DNA of 20,327 nt from Gammaproteobacteria bacterium (GCA_028064935.1 JAPTWT010000041.1:16478-36804), one strand, 5' to 3'; positions 10,276 to 18,281 are shown, counted from the stretch's first letter. Translations and numbers: made by a program. Notes: generated by a model not told the origin, from the sequence alone.

Positions 10276-11659
10276 TGTCCATCGCATTCATTTCGTGGGC
10301 ATAGGCGGGGCCGGCATGTGCGGTATCGCCGAGGTCCTCCATAATCTCAAGTTCGAGGTATCGGGATCGGATGCCGCCGAGAGCGCTACTACCCGGCGGC
10401 TTGCAGGTCTTGGAATCAAGGTCCACATCGGCCATGACCAGGGCCTTGTGTGCGCGCAGGATGTGGTGGTCGTGTCGTCGGCGATCTCGCCCGAGAACCC
10501 TGAGGTCCTGGCTGCGCGCGCGGCCAAGATCCCGGTGATCCCGCGCGCCGAGATGCTGGGCGAGCTTATGCGCTTACAGCAAGGGGTGGCGGTCGCCGGG
10601 ACCCACGGTAAGACCACGACCACGAGCCTTGTGGCAAGCGTCCTCGGGCAGGCCGGGCTCGATCCTACATTTGTCATCGGCGGCCGCTTGAACAGTATAG
10701 GTAGTCATGCGCGGCTCGGGCGCGGCCGCTATCTCGTGGCGGAGGCCGACGAGAGCGATGCCTCATTCCTGCATCTCCAGCCCTTGATCGCGATCGTCAC
10801 GAATATCGATTCCGACCACATGGCCACATACGGCGGAGACTTTCAGCGGCTGAAGCAGGCATTTCTGGCGTTCCTGCATAATTTGCCCTTCTATGGGCTC
10901 GCCATCGTATGCGTCGATGATCCTGTGATTCGTGAACTGTTGCCCGATATCCATAAGCCCGTGCTCACCTACGGAGTGAGCGATGACGCCGAGATGCGCG
11001 CCCATGCTATCGTCCAGGAAGGACAGAATATGCATTTCACGGTCGCCTACCAGGGCGAGGAGGCCTGGCTTACCGCATCGCTGCGCCATCCGGGACGCCA
11101 CAATGTCCTGAACGCGCTCGCTGCCATCGCCGCCGGCCATGAACTGGGCGCCAAGCGTGAAGACATTGCCAGGGGCCTTAGGACCTTCTCGGGTATAGGC
11201 CGGCGCTTTCAGATCAATGCCCTTTCGGAGCTCGCGGGCGGCGATGTCCTTTTCGTCGATGACTATGCCCACCACCCGCGCGAGATCCGGGCAACGCTCG
11301 CCGCCGCGCGTGGTGGGTGGCCCGATCGCCGGCTCGTGGTGGTTTTCCAGCCGCATCGTTACACGCGTACGCACGACCTGCTCGAGGATTTCGCGTCCGC
11401 CCTGGCGGATATCGACAACCTGTTCGTGACCGAGGTCTACGGGGCCGGCGAGGCCCCTATCAGTGGCGCCGATGGCCGTGCCTTGTGCCGCTCGCTGCGG
11501 GCCCGCGGGCGCCATCCGGTATTTGTCGAAAGCCTGGCCGACCTGCCGCGGATCCTGGCCCCGGTAGTGGCGGCCAATGACCTCGTATTGACACTCGGCG
11601 CCGGCAATATCGGTCAGGCGGCCTTGACCCTGCCGGATGCGTTTCGGAGGGAACAGTGA
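10268..11659 (+). CDS. murC: UDP-MurNAc:L-alanine ligase MurC
   Basis: MurC begins stem-peptide assembly by ligating L-alanine to UDP-MurNAc in the cytoplasm. The 463-residue protein (E. coli 491) opens with the nucleotide-binding segment [17 protein letters not shown], which places the start at ATG 10268; longer in-frame extensions lie in murG. Further signatures are the P-loop GTHGKTT (111-117), [10 protein letters not shown] (159-168), HNVLNALAA, the C-terminal [10 protein letters not shown] (331-340), QPHRYTRT (361-368) and LTLGAGNIG near the end. GTHGKTT together with DDYAHHP separates MurC from MurD, MurE and MurF; the peptide-recycling homologue Mpl is less likely because of the cluster position. 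Its stop overlaps the GTG start of murB. Confidence 0.98.
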   Translation: MHNVHRIHFVGIGGAGMCGIAEVLHNLKFEVSGSDAAESATTRRLAGLGIKVHIGHDQGLVCAQDVVVVSSAISPENPEVLAARAAKIPVIPRAEMLGELMRLQQGVAVAGTHGKTTTTSLVASVLGQAGLDPTFVIGGRLNSIGSHARLGRGRYLVAEADESDASFLHLQPLIAIVTNIDSDHMATYGGDFQRLKQAFLAFLHNLPFYGLAIVCVDDPVIRELLPDIHKPVLTYGVSDDAEMRAHAIVQEGQNMHFTVAYQGEEAWLTASLRHPGRHNVLNALAAIAAGHELGAKREDIARGLRTFSGIGRRFQINALSELAGGDVLFVDDYAHHPREIRATLAAARGGWPDRRLVVVFQPHRYTRTHDLLEDFASALADIDNLFVTEVYGAGEAPISGADGRALCRSLRARGRHPVFVESLADLPRILAPVVAANDLVLTLGAGNIGQAALTLPDAFRREQ

Positions 11660-12543
11660 GCGCCTTGACTCCTAAGGTCGACACCGCTGTGCGTTACGGC
11701 GAGCGTCTCGCGGGACGGACCACCTGGCGCGTCGGCGGGCCGGCCGATCTTTTCTATGTGCCACCGACGGTCACGGCACTCGCCGCGTTTCTATCCGCGC
11801 ATCGCGACAGCCCTCTGCTGTGGCTCGGTCTTGGCAGCAACACGCTCGTGCGTGACGGCGGGTTCAGGGGCGCGGTCCTGGTCACCGCAGGCGGGCTTGG
11901 CGATCTTGGGATCGTAGGCGCGACCGTGCGCGCCGAGGCCGGTGTGCCGCTCGCCAAATTGGCGCGCTTTTGCGCCCAGTCCGGCTACGCGGGCCTCGAG
12001 TTTCTGGCGGGGATACCCGGCACGGTGGGCGGGGCATTGGCGATGAATGCCGGGGCTGGCGGACACGAGATCTGGGAGTATGTCGCCGCCGTCGAGACCA
12101 TCGACCGGCACGGCCAGATCGACCGGCGTACGCGCGCCGATTTCGACATCGCCTATCGACGTGCCATATCGCCCCGCGAGGAGTGGTTTGTGAGCGCGTC
12201 GTTCGCATTACCGGCGGCTGAGCCCGAGGTGGGCATGGCGCGTATCCGGGAGCATCTGGCGATTCGTAATCGCACCCAGCCCATGCATACCGCCAATGCC
12301 GGATCGGTGTTCCGTAACCCGCCGGGCGACCACGCCGGCCGATTGATCGAGGCCGCCGGTCTGAAGGGGCTGCGCGAAGGGGGCGCGATGGTCTCGCCGC
12401 GCCACGCCAATTTCATCATCAATGACGGCACCGCGTGCGCCGCCGATATCGAATGCCTGATCGGTCGGGTACAGGCGCTGGTCCAGGAGCGCACCGGCAT
12501 CGTGTTGAGCCCCGAGGTCAAGATTGTGGGGGAGGTCGGATGA
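11656..12543 (+). CDS. murB: UDP-N-acetylenolpyruvoylglucosamine reductase MurB
   Basis: MurB is an FAD-containing, NADPH-dependent cytoplasmic reductase making UDP-MurNAc. The 295-residue product has the FAD-binding N-terminal half with [15 protein letters not shown] [11 protein letters not shown] (22-32), LGLGSNTLV and [22 protein letters not shown], then the substrate domain with YRR (167-169), [10 protein letters not shown] containing the proton donor Ser217, and PEVKIVG with Glu287. Those three correspond to E. coli Arg159, Ser229 and Glu325. It is clearly shorter than the 342-residue type I E. coli enzyme and looks like a type II form. The GTG start overlaps the murC stop (GTGA) and follows GGAGGG at 11646-11651, which supports it. 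Confidence 0.97.
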   Translation: MSALTPKVDTAVRYGERLAGRTTWRVGGPADLFYVPPTVTALAAFLSAHRDSPLLWLGLGSNTLVRDGGFRGAVLVTAGGLGDLGIVGATVRAEAGVPLAKLARFCAQSGYAGLEFLAGIPGTVGGALAMNAGAGGHEIWEYVAAVETIDRHGQIDRRTRADFDIAYRRAISPREEWFVSASFALPAAEPEVGMARIREHLAIRNRTQPMHTANAGSVFRNPPGDHAGRLIEAAGLKGLREGGAMVSPRHANFIINDGTACAADIECLIGRVQALVQERTGIVLSPEVKIVGEVG

Positions 12544-13445
12544 GTCGTTACGGGAAGGTCGCGGTCCTCCATGGAGGGATGTCTGCGGAACGCGCCGTGT
12601 CCCTGAAGAGCGGTCAGGCGGTGCTGGCGGCCCTGCAGGCGCGTGGTATCGATGCCCATGGGATCGACGTGGGGCACGACCTCGCGGCGCGTCTCGCCGA
12701 AGGTTATGATCGCGCCTTCATCGCGCTTCACGGCCGTTTCGGCGAGGACGGTTGCGTGCAAGGTCTGCTCGAGGTGATGGGCATGCCTTATACGGGAAGC
12801 GGGGTGGCGGCCTCGGCAGTGGCCATGGACAAGATGTTGACCAAGGCGGTATTACGCGCCGCATCCCTGCCCACGCCCGACTTTCGCCTACTCCACCACG
12901 AGGCGGATCTTGCGACCGCCGCCTCGCTTGGGTTCCCGCTCATCCTGAAACCGGTATCCGAGGGTTCGAGCATCGGGGTCAGCAAGGTGCTGTCGTCGGC
13001 CGATCTCGGCTTGGCCTTTCGCAAGGCACGCGCCTATGGCCCAGTCCTTGCCGAGGCGTGCATGACAGGCCCCGAATACACCTGCGCCATCCTCGGCGAC
13101 CGGACCTTGCCGATCATAAGACTCGAGACCCCGCAGGCATTCTACGATTACGAGGCCAAGTACCTCCTGAACACCACGCGTTATCATTGCCCGTCCGGTC
13201 TGTCGGTCGCAGAAGAGCGTGCCATGCAGGCACTGGCCTGGGCGACCTTTCAGGCGCTCGGCGCGCGCGGCTGGGGACGCGTCGACATCATGGCCGATGG
13301 CGACGGCGCACCGCATGTGCTCGAGCTCAATACCATCCCGGGCATGACCGACCACAGCCTGGTCCCGATGGCGTCGCGCGCCGCCGGCCTGTCCTTCGAG
13401 GACCTGGTCCTCGCCATCCTATCCGAAACCCTGGAGGCGCCATGA
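12540..13445 (+). CDS. ddl: D-alanine--D-alanine ligase Ddl
   Basis: Ddl is an ATP-grasp enzyme of the cytoplasm that joins two D-alanines, giving the dipeptide used by MurF. The 301-residue product shows HGGMSAERAVS with Glu17, LHGRFGEDG (63-71), the ATP-lid segment EGSSIGV (141-147), FYDYEAKY (201-208) and the metal-binding ELNTIPGMTDHSLVP (from 262). The tyrosine-containing FYDYEAKY motif is the form seen in D-Ala-D-Ala ligases, not the vancomycin-resistance D-Ala-D-Lac enzymes. Length matches E. coli DdlB (306), which also lies in the dcw cluster upstream of ftsQ. ATG 12540 overlaps the murB stop and has GGGGAGG a few bases upstream; an extension from 12435 lies inside murB. Confidence 0.97.
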   Translation: MSRYGKVAVLHGGMSAERAVSLKSGQAVLAALQARGIDAHGIDVGHDLAARLAEGYDRAFIALHGRFGEDGCVQGLLEVMGMPYTGSGVAASAVAMDKMLTKAVLRAASLPTPDFRLLHHEADLATAASLGFPLILKPVSEGSSIGVSKVLSSADLGLAFRKARAYGPVLAEACMTGPEYTCAILGDRTLPIIRLETPQAFYDYEAKYLLNTTRYHCPSGLSVAEERAMQALAWATFQALGARGWGRVDIMADGDGAPHVLELNTIPGMTDHSLVPMASRAAGLSFEDLVLAILSETLEAP

Positions 13446-14218
13446 GGATCGGGGCGGATATCAGGACGCGACTGGCGCATGATCGCCGGGGTTCGCGCGC
13501 CGCCCGTCCGCTGGGCCGCCTCGACCGGCGACACGCGCGCATCGCGCTTGTGGTCTTCGCGGGGCTGGCGGCGGCCCTGGGCGTGCACGCAGTGCTTGCC
13601 CCCAACCGGTTCCCGGTGCGCTCGGTGCGCGTCATCGGTCATCTCGGGCACATACCGCAACCGCTGCTCGTGGCGGCCGTGCGGCCATTTCTCTACCAAA
13701 ATTTCTACACCTTGCCGCTTGATGCCGTGCGCACCGCTGTGGCCGGTGTGCCGTGGGTGGGATCGGTGCGCGTCGAACGGCGCTTCCCGCGCGCCCTTGT
13801 GATTTATGTGGGGCGCCTGCGTCTTGCCGCGCGCTGGGCGCATGGCGGGTGGGTCGATACCAGCGGTGGACATGTCCATGTGCAAGGCTACGAGCCGCCG
13901 GCGGGGCTCCCAGTCTTCCAGGGGCCGGTCGGCAGCGAGCAGGAGATGTGGGCTCACTATGGACGGCTTCAGGCGCTTTTGAAGCCCGCGGGGCTTGTCG
14001 TCACGGCCGTGGATCTGTCCAATCGCGGCACCTGGCGGGTGGCCCTGCGCGGTGGACCACAGCTCGTTTTGGGGCGCAAGGCATGCGCGCGGCTGGCCCG
14101 ATTTTTGACGGTGTACCCCCAACTCGCCGCCAGGCGGCGCATGATGCAGCAGGTCGATTTACGGTACACGAACGGCTTTGCCATAGGCTGGAAGACGGGC
14201 TCGGGGGATAAGAAATGA
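13442..14218 (+). CDS. ftsQ: Cell division protein FtsQ
   Basis: FtsQ is a bitopic inner-membrane protein that bridges early and late divisome proteins and binds FtsB-FtsL. The 258-residue product has a basic cytoplasmic N-terminus, a membrane segment at about residues 33-51, a periplasmic POTRA domain (about 55-127, beginning FPVRSVRVIGHL) and the FtsQ/DivIB beta domain with ARWAHGGWVDTSG, LARFLTVYPQL and QQVDLRYTNGFAIGW. Against E. coli FtsQ the stretch PWVGSVRVE...AARW (104-132) aligns without gaps, but the position of E. coli Glu125 is Arg125 and that of Pro128 is Leu128. The start overlaps the ddl stop. Family assignment is firm despite low overall conservation. Confidence 0.96.
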   Translation: MRIGADIRTRLAHDRRGSRAARPLGRLDRRHARIALVVFAGLAAALGVHAVLAPNRFPVRSVRVIGHLGHIPQPLLVAAVRPFLYQNFYTLPLDAVRTAVAGVPWVGSVRVERRFPRALVIYVGRLRLAARWAHGGWVDTSGGHVHVQGYEPPAGLPVFQGPVGSEQEMWAHYGRLQALLKPAGLVVTAVDLSNRGTWRVALRGGPQLVLGRKACARLARFLTVYPQLAARRRMMQQVDLRYTNGFAIGWKTGSGDKK

Positions 14219-15459
14219 CAAGAAAGGGTGACGCTCGGCTCGTGGTGGGGCTGGATATAGGGACGTCCAAGGTCCTTGCGATCGTAGGCGAGATCGGGCG
14301 CGACGGCATGATCGAAATCATAGGGGTCGGTCATCAACCGTCGCGGGGCCTCAAAAAGGGCGTGGTCGTCAATATCGAGTCGACCGTGCAGTCGATTCAA
14401 CGTGCCGTCGAAGAGGCCGAACTCATGGCCGGCTGCCAGATCCATTCGGTCTACGCCGGGATCGCCGGCAGCCACATCAATTCCGTCAACTCGCATGGAA
14501 TCGTGGCCATCAAGACCAAGGAGGTCGGGCAAGGTGATGTGGATCGCGTGCTCGAGGCAGCGCGCGCCCTGCCCATTCCCGCCGACCAGAAGATCCTCCA
14601 TATCCTGCCGCAGGAGTACATCATCGATCGCCAGGAGGGTGTGCGCGAGCCCATCGGTATGTCCGGCGTGCGCCTGGAGGCCAAGGTACACATCGTGACC
14701 GGCGCGGTGAGTGCCGCCCAGAACATCGTGAAGTGCGTGCGCCGCTGCGGGCTTGAGGTCGACGACATCATCCTAGAGCAGCTGGCCTCGAGCCTATCGG
14801 TGTTGACGGAAGACGAGAAGGAACTTGGCGTATGTCTGGTCGATATCGGTGGCGGCACTACCGATATATCGGTATTCACGCAGGGTGCGATCCGTCATAC
14901 CTCCGTGATCCCGATCGCCGGTGATCAGGTGACTAATGATATCGCGGTAGCGCTGCGCACGCCGACGCAATACGCAGAGGACATCAAGAAGCAATGGGCC
15001 TGCGCGTCCGGTCAGGGCGTGGAGGATGGCGTGGTGGAGGTTCCTGGGGTCGGCGACCGACCACCACGCAAGCTGTCGCGGCAGACGCTCGCGGAGGTCG
15101 TCGAGCCGCGCATAACGGAACTCTATGAACTGATCGCAGACGATTTGCGCAAGAGCGGGTTCATGGACCTTCTGGGGTCGGGCATCGTGCTTACTGGAGG
15201 CAGCGCGAAGATGGAAGGCATGGTGGAGTTAGCGGAAGAGGTGTTCCACATGCCGGTCCGCCTGGGGGTCCCGCAGTATGTGGGAGGCTTGAGCGGTGTC
15301 GTCCACAACCCCATTTTCGCGACCGGCGTGGGTCTCGTCTTGTACGGGCACAAACACACCGCAGGCCCGACCATGGCGCCTGTTGCCGGTCGTCAGGGCT
15401 CTGGACGGTTTACAGAAATATTGAATCGCATGAAAAGTTGGTTTCAAGGAAATTTTTGA
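14215..15459 (+). CDS. ftsA: Cell division protein FtsA (membrane tether of the Z ring)
   Basis: FtsA is an actin-like ATPase that polymerises under the membrane, anchors FtsZ and signals to FtsN and the FtsQLB complex. The 414-residue protein has the phosphate-1 loop GLDIGTSKV (12-20), the inserted 1C domain in place of actin's 1B (about residues 85-165), phosphate-2 DIGGGTTD (210-217), the adenosine motif TGGSAKMEG (from 327) and a C-terminal amphipathic membrane-targeting helix (about 399-414, FTEILNRMKSWFQGNF). A proline- and glycine-rich linker precedes that helix. The ATG overlaps the ftsQ stop as ATGA. Length and motifs match E. coli FtsA (420). It is the last gene in the overlapping run. 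Confidence 0.98.
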   Translation: MTRKGDARLVVGLDIGTSKVLAIVGEIGRDGMIEIIGVGHQPSRGLKKGVVVNIESTVQSIQRAVEEAELMAGCQIHSVYAGIAGSHINSVNSHGIVAIKTKEVGQGDVDRVLEAARALPIPADQKILHILPQEYIIDRQEGVREPIGMSGVRLEAKVHIVTGAVSAAQNIVKCVRRCGLEVDDIILEQLASSLSVLTEDEKELGVCLVDIGGGTTDISVFTQGAIRHTSVIPIAGDQVTNDIAVALRTPTQYAEDIKKQWACASGQGVEDGVVEVPGVGDRPPRKLSRQTLAEVVEPRITELYELIADDLRKSGFMDLLGSGIVLTGGSAKMEGMVELAEEVFHMPVRLGVPQYVGGLSGVVHNPIFATGVGLVLYGHKHTAGPTMAPVAGRQGSGRFTEILNRMKSWFQGNF

Positions 15460-15494
15460 CCATGGAAAGTCAGTGCGGACGTCACATACAGGAC

Positions 15495-15500
15495 AGGAGA
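15495..15500 (+). promoter_or_regulatory. Shine-Dalgarno site of ftsZ
   Basis: AGGAGA lies 7 nt upstream of the ftsZ ATG in the 48-nt ftsA-ftsZ spacer. It fixes the ftsZ start and is one of the better ribosome binding sites in the window, in line with the high FtsZ output expected in bacteria. I see no convincing terminator in this spacer. Confidence 0.8.
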
Positions 15501-15507
15501 GCAGGCC

Positions 15508-16656
15508 ATGTTTGAAATCGTAGAGGCAAGCGGCCAACAGGCCGTGATCAAGGTCATAGGGGTCGGCGGCGGAGGCGGTAACGCCATCGAGTATATGATG
15601 AGTTCCAATATCGACGGCGTGGAGTTCATCGTCGCCAATACCGATGCCCAGGCCATCAAGAAGTCTTCCGCCAACGTCGTTTTACAGCTCGGAAGCAATC
15701 TGACGAAGGGGCTTGGGGCCGGCGCGGATCCCGGTATCGGCCGGCAGGCGGCGATGGAAGACAGGGAGCGTATCGCCGAGGCCCTGGCGGGCGCGGACAT
15801 GGTGTTCATCACCGCCGGGATGGGTGGCGGCACTGGCACTGGTGCGGCGCCCATCGTGGCGCAAGTGGCCAAGGATCAGGGCATCCTCACGGTGGCGGTG
15901 ATCACAAAGCCGTTTCCTTTCGAGGGCAAGAAGCGCATGAGCATCGCCGAGCAGGGGATCCGTGATCTCGGTGAGTACGTGGACTCTATCATCACCATCC
16001 CGAACGAGAAGCTGTTGGCGGTCGTGGGTCGGGACATGACGCTGCTCGATGCCTTCGGCAAGGCCAATCAGGTCTTGCAGGGGGCGGTACAGGGCATCGC
16101 CGAGCTCATAACGCGCCCCGGCCACATCAATGTCGACTTCGCGGATGTGCGCACGGTCATGTCCGAGATGGGCATGGCCATGATGGGGTCTGCGGTCGCG
16201 CGCGGTTCGGACCGGGCGCGCGAGGCGGCGCGCGCGGCAATCTCGAGCCCGCTTTTGGAGGACGTGGATATTGCTGGCGCACGCGGTATGCTAGTCAACA
16301 TAACCGCCGGCGCCAGCATGTCTCTTGGCGAGTTCGCCGAGGTCGGCGACACCATCAAGGAGTTCGCTTCGGAGGATGCCACCGTGGTCATAGGGACTGC
16401 CATCGACCCGAGCATGGACGACGAGATGCGTGTCACAGTGGTCGCCACCGGTCTCGGCGGGGGCCAAAAGCGCGCGGCGGTGGCCCTCAAGGTCGCCAAG
16501 GGGGGTGCCTCGGCGGGGGCAGGCGCGCCGGCCCCGAATTATGATGATCTCGATACCCCGACCGTGATCCGTAATCGCCGGGTCGGCGAGAAGCACGATG
16601 TCCATGCCGCCGACTATCTGGATATCCCGGCGTTCTTGCGCCGTCAGGCCGATTAG
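15508..16656 (+). CDS. ftsZ: Cell division GTPase FtsZ
   Basis: FtsZ is the tubulin-like GTPase whose filaments form the cytokinetic ring. The 382-residue product (E. coli 383) has the N-terminal Rossmann fold with IGVGGGGGNAI (17-27), the tubulin signature GGGTGTG (106-112), the T7 catalytic loop NVDFADV (208-214), and a short variable linker (about 330-368, rich in Ala, Gly and Pro) leading to the conserved C-terminal peptide DYLDIPAFLRRQAD (369-382) that binds FtsA and ZipA. The ATG at 15508 follows a good ribosome binding site. It is separated from ftsA by 48 nt, so it is probably translated independently, and may have promoters inside the upstream genes, as in E. coli. Confidence 0.99.
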   Translation: MFEIVEASGQQAVIKVIGVGGGGGNAIEYMMSSNIDGVEFIVANTDAQAIKKSSANVVLQLGSNLTKGLGAGADPGIGRQAAMEDRERIAEALAGADMVFITAGMGGGTGTGAAPIVAQVAKDQGILTVAVITKPFPFEGKKRMSIAEQGIRDLGEYVDSIITIPNEKLLAVVGRDMTLLDAFGKANQVLQGAVQGIAELITRPGHINVDFADVRTVMSEMGMAMMGSAVARGSDRAREAARAAISSPLLEDVDIAGARGMLVNITAGASMSLGEFAEVGDTIKEFASEDATVVIGTAIDPSMDDEMRVTVVATGLGGGQKRAAVALKVAKGGASAGAGAPAPNYDDLDTPTVIRNRRVGEKHDVHAADYLDIPAFLRRQAD

Positions 16657-16683
16657 GCCCGTTTATCGGGAGAGAGGTGCCGA

Positions 16684-16700
16684 CTGCGGCCGCAGGCCGC
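16684..16700 (+). repeat. GC-rich palindrome and possible hairpin after ftsZ
   Basis: CTGCGGCCGCAG (16684-16695) is a perfect 12-bp palindrome. It overlaps a possible RNA hairpin at 16686-16700, GCGGCC with loop GCA and GGCCGC. It lies about 30 nt past the ftsZ stop, so a weak or Rho-assisted stop is conceivable, but no U tract follows and I do not call it an intrinsic terminator. Confidence 0.3.
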
Positions 16701-16708
16701 CACCGACC

Positions 16709-16737
16709 TGGACAGAATGGCATTTTGTCTTTATTGT
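16709..16737 (+). promoter_or_regulatory. Candidate sigma70-type promoter for lpxC
   Basis: TGGACA (16709-16714, five of six against TTGACA) and TATTGT (16732-16737, four of six against TATAAT) are 17 bp apart, in an AT-rich patch that contrasts with its GC-rich surroundings. Transcription would begin near 16744, leaving a leader of about 86 nt before lpxC. The inverted repeats described separately overlap both elements. Assignment is by inspection only; the -10 is weak. Confidence 0.4.
16711..16729. repeat. Imperfect dyad in the lpxC promoter spacer
   Basis: GACAGAATG, one central base, then CATTTTGTC forms a 19-bp dyad with one mismatch (a G-T pair if transcribed). It overlaps the candidate -35 and occupies most of the spacer of the putative lpxC promoter, where a repressor or activator could bind. 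No known regulator motif is recognised. Confidence 0.45.
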
Positions 16738-16750
16738 TTAAGACAATGCC
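16719..16750. repeat. Inverted repeat over the candidate lpxC -10 region
   Basis: The left arm GGCATTTTGTCTT (16719-16731) and right arm AAGACAATGCC (16740-16750) pair over 11 positions with two extra T residues in the left arm, around an 8-nt AT-rich centre holding the candidate -10. The left arm shares TTTTGTC with the preceding dyad, so as RNA the two hairpins would exclude each other. There is no following U tract, which argues against an intrinsic terminator. Confidence 0.5.
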
Positions 16751-16829
16751 GGAACTTGGCCCGGCGGCCGTACAGGGAGGTCCGGCGTGGTCAGCAGGGT
16801 GCTATTGTGCTTCATAGCGCGGAAGTCTC

Positions 16830-17741
16830 ATGATAAAGCAACGTACGTTAAAGAACGTGATTCGGGCCACGGGCGTCGGATTACACACCGGAGAGAAGGT
16901 TTATCTGACCCTGCGTCCGGCCCCGGTCGATAGCGGCATCATCTTTCGGCGCGTGGATATGCCGCAGCTCGTGGAAATACGGGCATGCCCAGAGAACGTG
17001 AGCGATACACGGCTCTCGACTACGCTTGAGCATAATGGCGCACGGGTTTCGACGGTCGAGCACCTGATGTCGGCGTTCGCCGGTCTTGGAATCGACAATG
17101 CCTATGTCGATCTCACCGCGCCCGAGGTCCCGATCATGGATGGCAGCGCGGGCCCGTTCGTTTTCCTGATCCAGTCGGCAGGCGTCGAAGAGCAGTCGGC
17201 CCACAAGCGCTTCATCCGGCTTCGCAAGACCATCGAGATCGAGGACGGCGACAAATGGGTCCGGTTCGAGCCTTGGGACGGATTCAAGGTGTCGTTTACG
17301 ATAGACTTCGATCACCCCATCTTCCGCAACTCTACCCAGGTGGCCTGTATCGACTTCTCCACGACCTCCTTTGTGAAGGAGATCAGCCGCGCGCGCACTT
17401 TCGGCTTCATGCGCCAGCTTGAGGCCCTACGGCAGAATGGCCTGGCCCGGGGAGGCGGCCTCGACAATGCCGTGGTGATGGACGATTTCCGCATCCTGAA
17501 CGAAGACGGATTGCGTTACGAGGATGAATTCGTCAAACATAAGATCCTGGATGCGATAGGCGACCTCTATCTGCTGGGCCATCCGCTGATCGGGGCCTTC
17601 AGTGCCTGTAAATCCGGACATGCCTTGAATAACCGCCTGTTGCGGGTATTGGTGGCGGATAGGGATGCCTGGGAGATCGTCTCGTTCGAGGAGACCGATA
17701 GGCCGGCCATATCGTTTGCCAGGACGGTGCCCGCAGTTTAA
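16830..17741 (+). CDS. lpxC: UDP-3-O-acyl-N-acetylglucosamine deacetylase LpxC
   Basis: LpxC is the zinc-dependent cytoplasmic deacetylase performing the committed step of lipid A synthesis. The 303-residue protein has the two-domain family pattern: [18 protein letters not shown] (from 14), [50 protein letters not shown] and [15 protein letters not shown]. Zinc ligands H78, H237 and D241 and the catalytic H264 correspond, one residue shifted, to E. coli H79, H238, D242 and H265; Glu77 precedes H78 as the general base. ATG 16830 follows GGAAG. The C-terminus ends in nonpolar VPAV; E. coli LpxC is turned over by FtsH through its C-terminus, but I cannot tell whether this tail works that way. 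Confidence 0.98.
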   Translation: MIKQRTLKNVIRATGVGLHTGEKVYLTLRPAPVDSGIIFRRVDMPQLVEIRACPENVSDTRLSTTLEHNGARVSTVEHLMSAFAGLGIDNAYVDLTAPEVPIMDGSAGPFVFLIQSAGVEEQSAHKRFIRLRKTIEIEDGDKWVRFEPWDGFKVSFTIDFDHPIFRNSTQVACIDFSTTSFVKEISRARTFGFMRQLEALRQNGLARGGGLDNAVVMDDFRILNEDGLRYEDEFVKHKILDAIGDLYLLGHPLIGAFSACKSGHALNNRLLRVLVADRDAWEIVSFEETDRPAISFARTVPAV

Positions 17742-17783
17742 CCGGGTCTGTGGGCGGCGTTACGACCTCTATAGGGTAGCGGT

Positions 17784-18281
17784 GTGAAAGAACGCAAGTC
17801 GGCGGATGTGACATTACGGATCGTGGGTCATAGAAGCCGCGTGAATCGCCAGTGGCGATTGGGTCCGCGCCAATGGCGCATCGCTATCGGCGTGGGCGGC
17901 GGCGTGATCCCGCTGTTGCTGGCGTTTGGTGTCTATGGGCTCTTGCGTCTCTTTGTCCCCGATTCGATCGGTGGCGGGGTGGGTGTTGCGCCAATCGCGG
18001 CGGCACATGCCGAGGTGGCGTCTCTTGCGCGTGATACCGCGGCCGGTCTCGATGTCATGGCCATCGAGCTTGGTGCGCTCAATGCCAACGCCGTGCGGCT
18101 CGCGCGCCTGGAGCGCCGGCTGGCCCATTCGACCGGCATCGCGTTGCCGCGTGCCCAGATGCGTTCTGCACCGATGCGCACCGTGCCGGTGTCCTCGCCT
18201 GATTCCTCGCGCCTTATCACAAAGCTCCGTGTCTTGGCGCACCGGCTCGCACCCGCAGCCTCCAAGCGTCGGGCATTATGA
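17784..18281 (+). CDS. Small bitopic membrane protein resembling the N-terminal half of the adjacent M23 protein, no peptidase domain
   Basis: I do not recognise a named family for this 165-residue protein. It has a strongly basic cytoplasmic N-terminus (1-31), one membrane segment (about 32-57) and a periplasmic part with a likely coiled coil (about 72-114). Residues 87-119 align gap-free with 77-109 of the next gene product, sharing 12 of 33 residues, and VPVSS...LAHRL (134-155) matches VPISG...MAQRL (126-145) there. It stops where the M23 protein goes on into its catalytic domain. Start is GTG 17784, 42 nt after lpxC, with only a weak ribosome binding site; GTG 17808 is an alternative. The stop overlaps the next ATG. 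Many relatives have a DUF721 gene here, but the membrane segment argues against that. Confidence 0.8.
   Translation: MKERKSADVTLRIVGHRSRVNRQWRLGPRQWRIAIGVGGGVIPLLLAFGVYGLLRLFVPDSIGGGVGVAPIAAAHAEVASLARDTAAGLDVMAIELGALNANAVRLARLERRLAHSTGIALPRAQMRSAPMRTVPVSSPDSSRLITKLRVLAHRLAPAASKRRAL

Noticed and set aside
12435..12539. Upstream in-frame extensions of ddl, and similar extensions of ftsL, murD, ftsW, murG, murC and ftsQ
   Set aside because: The extra segments lie within the preceding gene in another frame and have no homology, while the chosen starts match family N-termini and overlap the upstream stops.
15456..15461. TTGACC at the ftsA end as a -35 element for ftsZ
   Set aside because: No -10-like hexamer is present 16-18 bp downstream, only GC-rich sequence.
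16719..16750. Inverted repeat after ftsZ as an intrinsic terminator
   Set aside because: The stem is AT-rich for this genome and no T tract follows the right arm, so regulatory dyads are a better reading.
16746..16817. Mini-frame of 23 codons (MPELGPAAVQGG...) between the candidate lpxC promoter and lpxC, possibly a leader peptide
   Set aside because: No Shine-Dalgarno sequence precedes its ATG, the candidate transcription start is almost on top of it, and the peptide has no feature such as a run of one amino acid or an arrest motif.
17770..17775. TATAGG as a -10 element for the small membrane protein gene
   Set aside because: No acceptable -35 is found at 16-18 bp upstream, and it lies so close to the GTG that little leader would remain.
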